Assembly (NCBI GenBank): GCA_018269055.1
Contig: JAFDVI010000007.1
Span: 1-64,000, forward strand
Source of the DNA: Acidobacteriota bacterium
GTDB lineage: Bacteria > Acidobacteriota > Blastocatellia > RBC074
Direction of reading: 5' to 3'
DNA length: 64,000 nt
The position numbers were made by a program, and so were the translations under genes. How positions within the stretch are numbered: position 1 is the stretch's first letter; each line of letters starts with the position of its first letter. A model generated the notes under the pieces. That model saw only the letters and a program-made list of their open reading frames with translations, was not told the origin of the DNA and ran no database searches. Positions 1 through 9,988 of the stretch are shown one piece after another.

Positions 1-1
1 A

Positions 2-1909
2 ACCGGAGTCGTGATGGGAACGCCCGCGTACATGTCGCCCGAACAGGCGCGCGGCGCGCGAATAGACCACCGCAGTGACATATTTTCATTTGGAGCGGTG
101 CTCTACGAAATGGCGACGGGGCGCTTGCCGTTCCAAGGGAAATCCAAGCCGGAAATGATGAATGCGGTGATCAACCAGCCGCATACACCCGTCAGGGAGT
201 TAAACCGGGATATACCGCCAGAGCTTGCCGCCGTGATTGATCGAGCCTTGTCCAAGGAAGCTGATGAACGCTACCAATCAATCGAGGAGATGGTCGGCGC
301 TTTGCGGTGTGTCGCGCCGCAAAATGGGATTCAGGGTCAGTCGCTGAATTCTTCCGAAGCATTGTCAGAAACAACGGCGCCTTACGCTCTGCCCCGGCAG
401 ACATCTGCCGTGCTCTCAAAATACAGGTCCGCTGCCTGGAGTACCGCGCTAGCAGTTGGCATGACACTGGTTGTGTTGGCCTTTGCGATCTATTTCTTGC
501 GATCAAGGCCGGCAGCAACGCTCTCCAAGATCAAAACGCTCGCCGTGCTGCCGTTTAAGCCGCTGGTTGCTGATGACCGCAACGAATCGCTTGAAATGGG
601 TATGGCGGACACTCTGATTGCGAAGCTGAGTAACATAAAAGAGATCAATGTGCGGCCAGTAAGCGCAGTGCGCAAGTACGCAGGGCTTGAGCAGGACGCA
701 GTTGCGGCAGGTAGAGAGCAGAAAGTGGATGTGGTCATTGATGGGCAGATACAGAAGTCGGGCGACAAGATCAGAGTGACCGTCAGGTTGGTTAGAGTGG
801 TAGATGGCGCGCAGATTTGGGCAACCCAATTCGACGAGAAGATGACGGATATATTTCGAGTACAGGATTCTATCTCAGAGCGAGTGGCCGGAGCGCTGGC
901 AGTTAATTTGAGCGGCGAGGAGAAGGAGCAGGTCAGCAAACGTTATACCAGCAACACCGAGGCTTACCAGCTTTATCTGACGGGTCGCTACCACCTTAAC
1001 CGATTGACAGACGATGGAATTCGGAAAAGCCTGGACTACTTTCAACAAGCGGTCGAGAAAGATCCGAGCTTCGCGATGGCGTACGCCGGAGTGGCAGATT
1101 CTTACAATGCACTTGCTGGCTTCAACGTCCTTCCGCCAAAGGACGTCTACCCCAAAGCCAGGTTGGCGGCGGATACGGCCCTGAAGTTGGATGACCTGCT
1201 TGCCCAAGCTCACACGTCGCTGGCGATGATCAAACTCGCTTATGACTGGGATTGGCCGGGCGCCGAGAGAGAATTCAAGCGAGCCCTGGAAATCAGCCCG
1301 AGTGATTCAGAAGCTCACTATCAGTATGGCTACTATTTAGCTTTTATGGGGCGATTCGATGAAGCGATCGTTGAAATACGTCGGGCACAGGAGCTTGATC
1401 CAATTTCGCTGGTAAAGATCACAGGGGTAGGTCAGGCGCTATTCATGGCGCGCCGGTATGACGAGGCCATAGAACAATGCCGAACGGCGCTTGAGATGGA
1501 TCCGAATCTCGGCTTCGCATACTGGTTGCTGGGCCTCGCTTATATGCAGAAAGGAATGTATGAGCCAGCCATCGTGGCGTTGCAAAAATCAATACCGCTG
1601 TCGGGAGACAGTCCCGACGAACCAGCGTCACTTGCGTGCGCTTATGCTCTTTCAGGCAAGACCGGTGAGGCGCGAAAGATCCTGGAGAAGTTGGAGCAGC
1701 AAGCAAGGCGCAAGTACATTGCGTCATCCGGGCTCGCCGAAATTTATGGCGCGCTAGGAGAGAAAGACCGGGCCTTTGCATTGCTCGACCAGGCTTACGA
1801 CGAAAGAGACAACATGATGGTTCTGCTTAAAGTAGAACCCACATTCGATCCGCTTCGGTCAGATCCGCGATTCGCAACCCTGCTGCGGCGAGTAGGCTTC
1901 CCACAGTGA
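2..1909 (+). CDS. Ser/Thr protein kinase, TolB-like and TPR domains (5' partial)
   Basis: The reading frame is open to the left edge, so the kinase N-lobe and catalytic loop lie outside the window. The visible part starts at kinase subdomain VIII (GTPAYMSPEQ) and runs through the end of the kinase C-lobe by about residue 100. A low-complexity linker and one membrane helix (about 141-163) follow. Next is a TolB-like N-terminal domain (about 175-300, beginning LAVLPF), then about 300 residues of TPR-type helical repeats to the stop. Proteins with this order are abundant in Acidobacteria: a cytoplasmic kinase with an exported, protein-binding C-terminal half. Substrate and signal cannot be inferred. 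The downstream gene is convergent, 38 bp away. Confidence 0.9.
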   Translation, partial: TGVVMGTPAYMSPEQARGARIDHRSDIFSFGAVLYEMATGRLPFQGKSKPEMMNAVINQPHTPVRELNRDIPPELAAVIDRALSKEADERYQSIEEMVGALRCVAPQNGIQGQSLNSSEALSETTAPYALPRQTSAVLSKYRSAAWSTALAVGMTLVVLAFAIYFLRSRPAATLSKIKTLAVLPFKPLVADDRNESLEMGMADTLIAKLSNIKEINVRPVSAVRKYAGLEQDAVAAGREQKVDVVIDGQIQKSGDKIRVTVRLVRVVDGAQIWATQFDEKMTDIFRVQDSISERVAGALAVNLSGEEKEQVSKRYTSNTEAYQLYLTGRYHLNRLTDDGIRKSLDYFQQAVEKDPSFAMAYAGVADSYNALAGFNVLPPKDVYPKARLAADTALKLDDLLAQAHTSLAMIKLAYDWDWPGAEREFKRALEISPSDSEAHYQYGYYLAFMGRFDEAIVEIRRAQELDPISLVKITGVGQALFMARRYDEAIEQCRTALEMDPNLGFAYWLLGLAYMQKGMYEPAIVALQKSIPLSGDSPDEPASLACAYALSGKTGEARKILEKLEQQARRKYIASSGLAEIYGALGEKDRAFALLDQAYDERDNMMVLLKVEPTFDPLRSDPRFATLLRRVGFPQ

Positions 1910-1947
1910 CCCGAAAAGCCTGCTCGGATGAAGACACTGCCGGTTGA

Positions 1948-3435
1948 TCATTTACCCGTTCTGACCCGCGCCACTGCTGCCTGCCAGCCCTCATAGAACC
2001 GCTCTCGCTCGCTCTTCTTCATTTGCGGTTCGAAGCGTTTTTCGACCTGCCATTGTCCTGCAATCTCCTTTTCGCTCTTCCAAAAACCTACGGCCAACCC
2101 GGCCAGATAAGCCGCGCCGAGCGCCGTCGTTTCCGTAATCACAGGACGCACGACGGGAATGCCCAGAATATCGGCCTGGAACTGGCACAGAAAATCGTTG
2201 CGGGTCGCGCCGCCGTCAACGCGCAGCTCTTTGGCCTTGATGCCGGAATCTTTTTGCATGCATTCGACCACGTCGCGGGTTTGATACGCCATGGCTTCGA
2301 GCGCTGCGCGTGCGATGTGCGCTCGTGTTGCTCCACGCGTCAATCCGACAATCGCTCCGCGCGCATTTTGATCCCAGTATGGCGCGCCAAGTCCGACAAA
2401 CGCCGGAACGAAATACACACCGTGCGTGTCGTTAACCGAAGTCGCCAGGCTTTCAGTGTCGGCGGCATTCGCGATAATTCCCAATCCATCGCGCAGCCAT
2501 TGCACGGCGGCTCCGGCAACAAAGACCGAACCTTCCAGCGCGTATTGCGTTTCCTTCCCCGTTCGCCAGGCAATGGTGGTCAACAAACCATTTTTCGACG
2601 CGTTGGCGCTGCTGCCTGTGTTCATCAACAAAAAGCAGCCGGTTCCATACGTATTTTTCATCATGCCGGGTTTGAAACAGGCTTGGCCGAACAGCGCCGC
2701 TTGCTGGTCTCCGGCAATTCCGGCAATCGGAATCGGCCCGCCGAGCAGGTCGGGATCGGTTTCGGCGTACACTTCGGAAGACGATTTCACTTCGGGCAGC
2801 AGGCTGGCCGAGATGCCCAACTTTTTCAGAATTTCATTGTCCCATTGCTGTTTGCGAATGTTGTAAAGCAAGGTGCGCGAAGCGTTCGAAACATCGGTGA
2901 CGTGCGTTTTGCCGCCGCTCAGCCGATGAATCAACCAGGTGTCCACAGTGCCAAATGCCAGTTCTCCAGCGGCAGCTTTTTTACGTGCGCCTTTGACGTT
3001 GTCCAACAGCCAAGCGACTTTCGTTCCGGAAAAGTATGCGTCCGTCACCAACCCGGTTTTGTTGCGAATGACGCGATCAAACTTTTCCTTTTTCAGTTTT
3101 TCGCACATCGGCGCAGTGCGGCGGCATTGCCAGACGATGGCGTTGTAAATCGCCGCGTTCGCCGCTCGATCCCAGACAACCGTCGTTTCGCGCTGGTTGG
3201 TGATGCCGATGGCGGCAACGTCCGCGGCTTTGACGTTCGTTTTCGACAGAGCTTCGCGAGCGCAATACAACTGCGAATTCCAAATGTCTTCCGGGTTGTG
3301 TTCGACCCATCCGGCTTGCGGAAAGATTTGTGGAAATTCCTGCTGCGCGACGCTGACAAGGCGTCCGGCGCGATCAAACAAAATGGCGCGCGAAGACGTC
3401 GTGCCTTGATCCAGAGCTAAAACGTAGTTGGGCAT
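1948..3435 (-). CDS. glpK: Glycerol kinase
   Basis: This is a cytoplasmic FGGY-family kinase that phosphorylates glycerol to sn-glycerol 3-phosphate with ATP. At 495 residues it is full length (family about 500). The N-terminal phosphate-binding motif DQGTTSSRA is at residues 9-17. The glycerol-binding [11 protein letters not shown] segment follows, and the C-terminal ATPase motifs [11 protein letters not shown] and DGGATRND are present. The start has an AGAGGTG element about 12 bases upstream, slightly long spacing. No glpF or glpD is adjacent, so it appears to stand alone, divergent from the CNNM gene. A long plus-strand frame across it (2023-3420) is an antisense shadow. Confidence 0.97.
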   Translation of the reverse strand: MPNYVLALDQGTTSSRAILFDRAGRLVSVAQQEFPQIFPQAGWVEHNPEDIWNSQLYCAREALSKTNVKAADVAAIGITNQRETTVVWDRAANAAIYNAIVWQCRRTAPMCEKLKKEKFDRVIRNKTGLVTDAYFSGTKVAWLLDNVKGARKKAAAGELAFGTVDTWLIHRLSGGKTHVTDVSNASRTLLYNIRKQQWDNEILKKLGISASLLPEVKSSSEVYAETDPDLLGGPIPIAGIAGDQQAALFGQACFKPGMMKNTYGTGCFLLMNTGSSANASKNGLLTTIAWRTGKETQYALEGSVFVAGAAVQWLRDGLGIIANAADTESLATSVNDTHGVYFVPAFVGLGAPYWDQNARGAIVGLTRGATRAHIARAALEAMAYQTRDVVECMQKDSGIKAKELRVDGGATRNDFLCQFQADILGIPVVRPVITETTALGAAYLAGLAVGFWKSEKEIAGQWQVEKRFEPQMKKSERERFYEGWQAAVARVRTGK

Positions 3436-3579
3436 AGTTTGCTGTCACCTCTGACAAATGGATTTGAACTGCTTGGTTGACGTGATTTTTGGTTTTGCCT
3501 GTTTGCCATGCTACTTTTCCCGTAAGTTCGAGTTTTGTCAACGAATGCAACCCAAGTTTAGGCAGGTTCAAGTTTCAAC

Positions 3580-4899
3580 ATGTATTTTGAAATTTTCGCC
3601 ATCTTCATTTTGCTGTTGGCCAACGGAGTTTTTGCCATGTCCGAAATGGCCATCGTCTCTGCGCGCAAAGCCCGATTGAAACAGCGCGCCGATCAGGGCG
3701 ACAAAAACGCCGTTGCCGCATTGGCGTTGGCCGATGCGCCGGGGCCATTTCTGTCCACCGTGCAGGTCGGCATTACGCTGGTGGGAATTCTGGCCGGAGC
3801 CTTCGGCGGTTCGCGCATCGCCGAACGCATTGCGCCCAGCCTGAGCGACCTCTCTTACATCGGGAAATACAGCGAGGAAATTGCCTTTGCCGGGGTCGTC
3901 ATCATCATCACGTATTTTTCGCTGGTGATTGGCGAATTGATTCCGAAACGGCTGGCGCTGCGTAGCGCGGAAAGCATTGCGCTGTCAGTCGCCTCGCCAA
4001 TGGGAAAACTCTCCCGGTTCGTTTCGCCGGTGGTCAATCTGCTGGACCGTTCGACCGACGGATTGTTGCGGTTATTTGGATTGCGTGAATCTCCGGAGGC
4101 GCCGGTGACGGAAGACGAAATTAAAATTCTGATTGAACAGGGCATTCACGCGGGCGTTTTCGTCGAAACTGAGCGCGACATGGTGGAGCGCATTTTTCAT
4201 CTTGCCGACCGTCGCGTCAGCGAATTGATGGTTCCCCGCACGGAAATGGTTTGGTTGAATGTTGACGATTCGCCGGAAGACATCGCCGCAACCATCACGA
4301 ACTCTCCGCATTCACGGTTCCCGGTTGCGCAGGAATCACCCGACAACATTGTGGGCGTCGTCCAAGTGAAAAACCTGTGGGTGCAAAGCAGAAATCGCCA
4401 GCCGTTGAATTTGAAAGCGGTTCTGGACAAACCCTTGTTTTTGCCCGAAGCAACTCCGGCGTTCAAGGCGCTGGAAGCCTTTCGGCAAACGTGTTCACAA
4501 ATTGCGCTGGTGGTGGACGAATACGGCGGCGTTGAAGGATTGGTCACGCTCAACGACATTCTGGAAGCCATCGTCGGCGCATTGCCCAACCCAGGCGTCA
4601 TCGCCGATCCCGGAATTCAGCCGCGCGAAGATGGCTCCTATCTGATTGACGGTTCACTGTCCATCGCAGAGTTCAAAAAGTTTTTCGATATCAAACATCT
4701 GCCTGGAGAAGAAAACGACTGGTACCAAACTCTGGGCGGATTTGTGATGACGCACCTTGGAAAGGTCCCTCGCGTAGCGGATCAATTTGAATGGGAAGGG
4801 CTGAAGTTCGAGGTTCTGGACATGGATCGCAACCGCGTGGATAAGCTGTTGGTGAAGCAGTCAGCAGAAAAAGAAGCAAAAAAGCTCGACAGCGCATGA
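3580..4899 (+). CDS. CNNM/CorC-type hemolysin-family membrane protein with CBS domains
   Basis: The 439-residue integral membrane protein has the standard three-part layout. An N-terminal DUF21/CNNM membrane domain (about 1-190, several helices starting right at the N-terminus) comes first. A CBS pair follows (about 205-335, with SELMVPRTEM typical of the first CBS domain). Last is a CorC/HlyC C-terminal domain (about 350-430). Family members are linked to Mg2+ or other divalent cation export and resistance; the older 'hemolysin' name is not functional evidence. The gene ends in a strong bidirectional terminator shared with the convergent peptidase gene. Confidence 0.93.
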   Translation: MYFEIFAIFILLLANGVFAMSEMAIVSARKARLKQRADQGDKNAVAALALADAPGPFLSTVQVGITLVGILAGAFGGSRIAERIAPSLSDLSYIGKYSEEIAFAGVVIIITYFSLVIGELIPKRLALRSAESIALSVASPMGKLSRFVSPVVNLLDRSTDGLLRLFGLRESPEAPVTEDEIKILIEQGIHAGVFVETERDMVERIFHLADRRVSELMVPRTEMVWLNVDDSPEDIAATITNSPHSRFPVAQESPDNIVGVVQVKNLWVQSRNRQPLNLKAVLDKPLFLPEATPAFKALEAFRQTCSQIALVVDEYGGVEGLVTLNDILEAIVGALPNPGVIADPGIQPREDGSYLIDGSLSIAEFKKFFDIKHLPGEENDWYQTLGGFVMTHLGKVPRVADQFEWEGLKFEVLDMDRNRVDKLLVKQSAEKEAKKLDSA

Positions 4900-4917
4900 A
4901 ATCTGCCGAGCTTTTTT
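4878..4917. terminator. Bidirectional Rho-independent terminator
   Basis: A perfect 11-bp inverted repeat (AAAAAAGCTCG at 4878-4888 and CGAGCTTTTTT at 4907-4917) spans the end of the CNNM gene. It supplies a T-run on both strands and therefore suits both convergent genes. The left arm lies inside the last codons of the CNNM gene. Confidence 0.85.
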
Positions 4918-4938
4918 CCAATTGAATTGGAAATGAGT

Positions 4939-7062
4939 TTAGCGCGAAGCCGTCGCGCCGTTTGGTTTCAACCATTGATCAAACCAATCCAGGACTGTTT
5001 TGTACCAAAGCTCGCTGTTTTGCGGCTTGAGAACCCAGTGGCCTTCGTCCGGGAAGTATAAAAACTTCGACGGAACGCCCTTGCGTTGCAAAGTGGAAAA
5101 TAACTGAATGCCTTCGCCGACCGGAACGCGGTAATCCAATTCGCCGTGAACAACCAGCATCGGCGTTTTGAAGTTTTTGGCGTACAGATGTGGCGACCAT
5201 TTCGCATACAACTCCGGATGTTCCCAGGGCGTTCCTTTGAATTCCCATTCCTGAAACCAAAGCTCTTCGGTGGCATACATGCTGGTGGTGTTGAAAATGC
5301 CAGCGTGCGTCACCAATGCCTTGAACCGGTCGGTGTGTCCCTCGATCCAGTTTGTCATATACCCGCCATACGAACCGCCGGCCGCTCCCATTCGCGCAGG
5401 GTCAACGTAGCCTTGTTTGATGATGTAATCCACGCCCTTCATCAAGTCTTCATAAACCGCGCCGCCCCAATCGCCGCTGATTTGTTCGGTGAAGGCTTGG
5501 CCATACCCTGTCGAACCGTGCGGATTGATCATCACCGTGACATATCCTCGCGCCGCCCACATTTGCGGATTCCAGCGATAGCCCCAACTATCCAGCCAGG
5601 CGCCTTGCGGGCCGCCGTGAATCAGCAGCACCATCGGATATTTTTTTGATTTGTCGAACTGCGGAGGCTTGATGATGAATCCATGAATCTTTGACGGTTT
5701 GCCGGGACCAATGTCGGATGACGCTTTGATCTTACCGAGCTTGGCGGTGCGCGTGACGGGAACTTTCGCACCGTCGTATTCAAAATCTTCTCCCGGATTC
5801 ATCTCCAATTGCGCCAGCAAGGCGGCATTGGTATTGGTCAACTGGTGAGCGTTGCTGCCATCCGTGTTGGCAACAAAAACCTCGGCGGGCATTGTCAGGC
5901 TGGAGCGCGTGTAGGCCATCATTTTGCCGTCGCCGGAAAGCGAAATGCCGCTGCTGGAGGTTTTCGTAATCAGCGGTTTCACATCGCCACCATTGATGGA
6001 AATCGAACCGATCAATTCACGCCCTTGATCCTCAGCGCCAATGATCAGGCTCTGGCTGTCGGGCTCCCAAATCATTTCGCCAACCCAACGATCGAACCCA
6101 TTCGTCAGTTCTTTGATGGCGCCGGTTTGCCGGTTGTAGAGCATCAGGCGGAATCGGTCGGATTCGTATCCGTTGCGTTGTTGCGAACGATACGCGATCC
6201 ATTTGCCGTCCGGTGAATAGCGGGGCGTGCTGTCGTAACCGGTGTTGGCTCCGGTGATGCGTTTGGCTTCGCCCCCCGTAACCGGAACGATGAACAGATC
6301 ATTATTGGTGCTGATGGCTTCGACCTTGTCCGTGTTGCGCGCAAAGCAAAGCTCTTTGCCGTCGGGCGCAAGGTCATACGCCAGCGGATCGCCCAAACTA
6401 AACGGCGGCGCGTCGAAATCTCCCGGCGTCATATCCTTTGGCTCGCCACCTTCAGCGGAAACGACAAACACGTGCGACCGTTTTCCGAGTTTGAATTCGT
6501 TCCAGTGCCGATACAGCAACCGGTCGGAAATGACGGCTTTTACTTTGCTGGCGTCGGCGGCTTCGGCTTTCTGCGCCGTGCACTTCAGATCAGGGCATTC
6601 AGGATAAACATCTGTCGTGAAGGCAAACGTTTTGCCATCCGGCGACCAGGTAAATTCCGCCACGCCCAGCGGAACGTCTGTCACTTTGCGCGGATTCGAT
6701 CCATCGGCGCCGGCAACATAAATCTGCGGCGCTCCGTCGCGCGAAGAGATAAACGCCAACCATTTGCCGTCGGCAGACCAGCGCGGCGTGTCGTCATTGC
6801 GACTGGAAGAAATCAGAATAAAAGTATTGCCACCATACGTCGGCGCGACGTGGATGCTGCGTTTGCCTCGATTCGCCTGCTTGTCAATCGCGTTGACGAC
6901 ATACGCCACAAACCGTCCATCCGGCGAAATTTGGGCGTCCGCCACGCGCTTCATCGAAATCAGATCGTCAAACGTGATCGGGTGTTTTGACTGTCCAATG
7001 GCAGCCAGACTAATTGCTGTTAATGCGGTAAATAACCAGATTGTTTTGCCAAGGTGTTTCAT
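4939..7062 (-). CDS. Exported S9-family prolyl oligopeptidase-like peptidase
   Basis: The 707-residue protein begins with a signal peptide (about 1-23) and is probably periplasmic. A beta-propeller/TolB-like WD40 region (about 30-400) contains repeated DxxPRWSADGKW-type blades. The C-terminal alpha/beta hydrolase domain carries the nucleophile in GGSYGGY, the acid in GELDYRVP and the His in DEGHWV, so the catalytic triad is complete. This is the acylaminoacyl-peptidase/dipeptidyl-peptidase type of serine peptidase that trims oligopeptides. A GGAGA ribosome site precedes the ATG. It lies 17 bp behind the DUF5615 gene and may be read through from it. Confidence 0.93.
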   Translation of the reverse strand: MKHLGKTIWLFTALTAISLAAIGQSKHPITFDDLISMKRVADAQISPDGRFVAYVVNAIDKQANRGKRSIHVAPTYGGNTFILISSSRNDDTPRWSADGKWLAFISSRDGAPQIYVAGADGSNPRKVTDVPLGVAEFTWSPDGKTFAFTTDVYPECPDLKCTAQKAEAADASKVKAVISDRLLYRHWNEFKLGKRSHVFVVSAEGGEPKDMTPGDFDAPPFSLGDPLAYDLAPDGKELCFARNTDKVEAISTNNDLFIVPVTGGEAKRITGANTGYDSTPRYSPDGKWIAYRSQQRNGYESDRFRLMLYNRQTGAIKELTNGFDRWVGEMIWEPDSQSLIIGAEDQGRELIGSISINGGDVKPLITKTSSSGISLSGDGKMMAYTRSSLTMPAEVFVANTDGSNAHQLTNTNAALLAQLEMNPGEDFEYDGAKVPVTRTAKLGKIKASSDIGPGKPSKIHGFIIKPPQFDKSKKYPMVLLIHGGPQGAWLDSWGYRWNPQMWAARGYVTVMINPHGSTGYGQAFTEQISGDWGGAVYEDLMKGVDYIIKQGYVDPARMGAAGGSYGGYMTNWIEGHTDRFKALVTHAGIFNTTSMYATEELWFQEWEFKGTPWEHPELYAKWSPHLYAKNFKTPMLVVHGELDYRVPVGEGIQLFSTLQRKGVPSKFLYFPDEGHWVLKPQNSELWYKTVLDWFDQWLKPNGATASR

Positions 7063-7079
7063 AAAATGTCTCCATAAAC

Positions 7080-7439
7080 TTACTTGAGCGGCAAAAATTC
7101 AACTCGATTGATCCACTCAGAAAATTCTGTAGCACCAGCAATGATCTCCAAATCATCTACACATTCGCCAATCGAGATGTTGAGTTGGTGGGCATAAATG
7201 ATCCCAACGAATTCGATTCCAGACTGTTGCCGAAGCTTCGCCTCACGAAGTAAGTCGTCGTCTTGCGTAAAAAGCAATCTTCCCAACTCACCAGCACGAT
7301 CAAGCAGTAATGGGTCAGCGAGTCTGTGTCTACCATCTTCCTGCGCTGTTAGCACATCAATGCCACGTAACCTTAATCCTTCTGTTACTGTTCGACGAAC
7401 GTGAACATCCATATAGAGTTTTATTGGTAAGCTCGACAT
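7080..7439 (-). CDS. DUF5615 PIN-like protein, probable toxin of a TA pair
   Basis: The 119-residue protein has the DUF5615 pattern: an N-terminal strand with an acidic residue (LYMDVHV, D at about 10), a TAQEDGRHRLAD segment and an acidic LFTQDDD strand near residue 60. These mark the PIN-like nuclease fold. DUF5615 proteins are usually encoded next to a DUF433 protein and are regarded as toxin and antitoxin; that partner is immediately upstream here. The gap to it is 123 bp, wider than usual for TA operons, and no good ribosome site is seen at this ATG. RNase activity is inferred from the fold only. Confidence 0.8.
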   Translation of the reverse strand: MSSLPIKLYMDVHVRRTVTEGLRLRGIDVLTAQEDGRHRLADPLLLDRAGELGRLLFTQDDDLLREAKLRQQSGIEFVGIIYAHQLNISIGECVDDLEIIAGATEFSEWINRVEFLPLK

Positions 7440-7562
7440 AGCTAGACAATAAAACAGCCGTAAGAGTAATAGTGCCTGTGGGAAAAGTGAACTGTGCCTA
7501 CAAACCTCTCATCTGAAATAAGTTATCAAGAAAAACCTCTATGAAGTTATCCTTACTCTGTT

Positions 7563-7886
7563 TCAAGGAACTTCTTTTCGATTCCTTTTTATCTCTAACA
7601 GCCGTTGCCGTAGCGGTGATACAGCTTCTTTTGCTGCCATTCCGTTAACTGCAAACCAGCGGCGTTGAATTTCTACGTCCATTTCCAACTGGTGGTCGTA
7701 GTAATAAGCCAACGCCGCGTGAATCTGAGCCAACGACAAATGAGGATACTGAAAATGCATCTCTTCTGGGCTCGACCCATGCGCCAGCTTGTCGAGGGCC
7801 ACTTCAATGACTTTTGTGTTTGCATCAGCAATCCAAGCCACGCCATTTTCATCAATTTCAATGTGAGAAACTGTTGCAGCTACCAT
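7563..7886 (-). CDS. DUF433 protein, probable antitoxin
   Basis: The start chosen gives 107 residues. The ATG at 7886 has a strong GGAGGTG ribosome site, while a longer frame from 8006 would run back into the esterase gene without one. The DUF433 domain (about 5-75) includes GVAWIADANTKV and the SLAQIHAALAYYYDH winged-helix-like segment. DUF433 proteins are small putative DNA-binding antitoxins paired with DUF5615 toxins. It begins 16 bp after the esterase stop, so it is probably co-transcribed with it. The C-terminal tail is rich in Arg/Lys. Confidence 0.82.
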   Translation of the reverse strand: MVAATVSHIEIDENGVAWIADANTKVIEVALDKLAHGSSPEEMHFQYPHLSLAQIHAALAYYYDHQLEMDVEIQRRWFAVNGMAAKEAVSPLRQRLLEIKRNRKEVP

Positions 7887-7902
7887 TGTTACACCTCCTA
7901 TC

Positions 7903-9468
7903 TTATCGTCCGATACCAGCCGCCTTGGCCGCAGCTTTTGCTCCGGCAGGTTGCCGTTTGTGAGCATCGAACCAGTCAAAAATATCTTTGAAGGCGGGAA
8001 CCGCAATGCTGGTGTGATTGCCGCCCGGAACTTCGATGTATTTAATTTCGATGCCCAGTTCCTTTCCGGCTTTGACCATCTTGCGGGATTCTTCGACGGA
8101 AACCGTGGGGTCTTTGTCGCCGTGAATGACGATCCAGGGAACGTGCGCGATTTTCTTCAAGTTCATCATCACCAACGGTTGCCCTCCGCCTGAAATCGGC
8201 GCAATGGCGGCAAACAAGTCGGGATTGTTGACCGCCACTGACCACGAACCGTATCCGCCCATCGAATGCCCCATCAAATATACGCGGTCATCGTCAATCG
8301 AATAATCGCGCTTCATGGCGTTGAGGACGTCAATCACATCAGTTTCCGCCGATCCCATGTACATTGAAGCAGGCCCGCGACCTTTCGGGCAGACGACCAG
8401 ATACCCGCGCGCTTCGGCGATGCGTTTGATTTCGCCGTTGTTGTAGCTGGCAAAGAAACTGTTTTCATCGCCGCCCATTCCGTGCAAAGCCACGACCAGC
8501 GGCCATTTCTTTTTCGCGTCGTAATTTGTCGGGACGTAAAACCGGTAAGGTTGAAAGGAATTGTCCACGGCAGATTGATACGCCCAGTGAATGTCGCCGC
8601 GTTTGGCGCGAAGCGGATTTTCGCCCTTGGTGATTTGATCAAGCAGTTCGTTGGCTTCGGCAATCTCCGTTTTCAAATCCGTGCGAACGACGGACATCTG
8701 CCCGGAATTGACCAGATCAATCAGCGCCGCTTTGTATTCCGCCACTGCCAAGGTCGTCATTGGCTCCTTGTTGAGCAAGGAATAGCGACTTTCCAAATCT
8801 TTTCGAAACATTGCCGCGCGAGTTTTCAGCAAGCCTGCTTGCACATTGACGTCTCGCGCAATGCGAATGGAATTCGATTTGTAAAACAGTTCTTCGTTTC
8901 TCGGCGATAATTTGACTACAATTTCGTAATTGCCGTCGGGCAAATCCGGAATCGTGGCTTCAAGCGTCAACGGCTTCCTGAAATCAGCTTCGACATCGGC
9001 AAGTTGTTTTAATTCCTTCAGCGTTTGCTGTTTTCCATCCTTGGTCACGGCAATGGACAGCGCGCCTTTCAACTTCCCATCAACGGAGTCATCCAGCGAA
9101 AAAATCTGAGCCAGCGTTACTTTCACCGTGTCGCCGGGATCGAAGATGCACCGTTCCAGTTTGGCCACGGTGCCTTCAGTCAACACCGCGATCGGGGTCC
9201 AGGGTCGCTTTTGCATCAACGCCATACCATGCGTCATATGTTTGATGGCTTCGCCATATTTTTTGTCGGTGTTGGCTGCGCGGGCTTTGACTTCCAGTTC
9301 TTCGACGGCTTTGCGCGTCTCATCGCTCATCGGCGTCTGATTTTTCATCGTGCGGTAACCGACGGACATGCGCAAAACCTGCGCTGCATCCTGGGCAAAT
9401 CCAGAGAGCGAAATCAGAACTACAAATACGAATGTGAAAATGAAGAGACGGATCGAAACGGGTTTCAT
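7903..9468 (-). CDS. Secreted alpha/beta hydrolase (esterase/peptidase-like)
   Basis: The start at 9468 is preferred because a GAGGAG site lies just upstream and the protein then begins with a clear signal peptide (about 1-25, ending SGFAQ). This gives 521 residues. The first ~280 residues are a helical and beta-rich region without a recognised motif. The C-terminal ~240 residues are an alpha/beta hydrolase with the oxyanion segment ALHGMGGDEN, the nucleophile elbow GHSMGGYGSW, the acid in HGDKDPTV and the His in PGGNHTS. It resembles PHB-depolymerase/feruloyl-esterase and prolyl-oligopeptidase-like hydrolases; the substrate is unknown. Confidence 0.88.
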   Translation of the reverse strand: MKPVSIRLFIFTFVFVVLISLSGFAQDAAQVLRMSVGYRTMKNQTPMSDETRKAVEELEVKARAANTDKKYGEAIKHMTHGMALMQKRPWTPIAVLTEGTVAKLERCIFDPGDTVKVTLAQIFSLDDSVDGKLKGALSIAVTKDGKQQTLKELKQLADVEADFRKPLTLEATIPDLPDGNYEIVVKLSPRNEELFYKSNSIRIARDVNVQAGLLKTRAAMFRKDLESRYSLLNKEPMTTLAVAEYKAALIDLVNSGQMSVVRTDLKTEIAEANELLDQITKGENPLRAKRGDIHWAYQSAVDNSFQPYRFYVPTNYDAKKKWPLVVALHGMGGDENSFFASYNNGEIKRIAEARGYLVVCPKGRGPASMYMGSAETDVIDVLNAMKRDYSIDDDRVYLMGHSMGGYGSWSVAVNNPDLFAAIAPISGGGQPLVMMNLKKIAHVPWIVIHGDKDPTVSVEESRKMVKAGKELGIEIKYIEVPGGNHTSIAVPAFKDIFDWFDAHKRQPAGAKAAAKAAGIGR

Positions 9469-9533
9469 GGATGTAGCTCCTCTGCGTTGGTGGTTTGGGT
9501 GCGGGGTATCGTACTCTCGAAACTCAGGTGATA

Positions 9534-9971
9534 TCAACGGCCAGTCGAACCAAAGCCACTTTCGGCGCGCTGCGTGTCGCCGAGTTCTTCAGTCCATACA
9601 TACTCACACATCGCGGCTTGTTCGATGATGAGTTGCGCAATGCGCTCTCCGGCATCGAAGCGGACTGGTTGCCGCCCCAGATTGATCAATGGCACTTTCA
9701 ATTCGCCGCGATAATCGGCGTCAATGACTCCGGCCAATACGTCTATTCCATGTTTGACCGCCAGCCCCGAACGCGGTGCAACGCGACCATAAAAGCCCGG
9801 AGGAATTTCAGCGGCCAAGCCCGTCGCCACAAGCTTGCGTTCGCCAGGTTCCAGCGTGAATGCGTCAACGCAACACAGGTCGGCTCCGGCGGCGAGGTTG
9901 CTGCCGCGATGTGGCAACCGAGCGGCTTCGTGAAGTTTTTTGATTTTGATCGGTGGAAGGTTTGTCGTCAT
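9534..9971 (-). CDS. dut: dUTP diphosphatase
   Basis: The 145-residue protein carries the trimeric dUTPase motifs in order: AGADLCC (motif 1), RSGLAVKHGI (motif 2), GVIDADYRGE with the catalytic Asp/Tyr (motif 3), GERIAQLII (motif 4) and the C-terminal GFGSTGR arm (motif 5). It hydrolyses dUTP to dUMP and pyrophosphate, keeping uracil out of DNA and feeding dTMP synthesis. It starts 17 bp after phoR and could share its transcript, which is an unusual partnership but common for a housekeeping gene. Confidence 0.97.
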   Translation of the reverse strand: MTTNLPPIKIKKLHEAARLPHRGSNLAAGADLCCVDAFTLEPGERKLVATGLAAEIPPGFYGRVAPRSGLAVKHGIDVLAGVIDADYRGELKVPLINLGRQPVRFDAGERIAQLIIEQAAMCEYVWTEELGDTQRAESGFGSTGR

Positions 9972-9988
9972 TCTTGATCTGAATTTCG

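Noticed and set aside
2023-3420. 465-residue plus-strand frame across glpK
   Set aside because: Antisense shadow; glpK has all family motifs, and the frame has no recognisable protein features.
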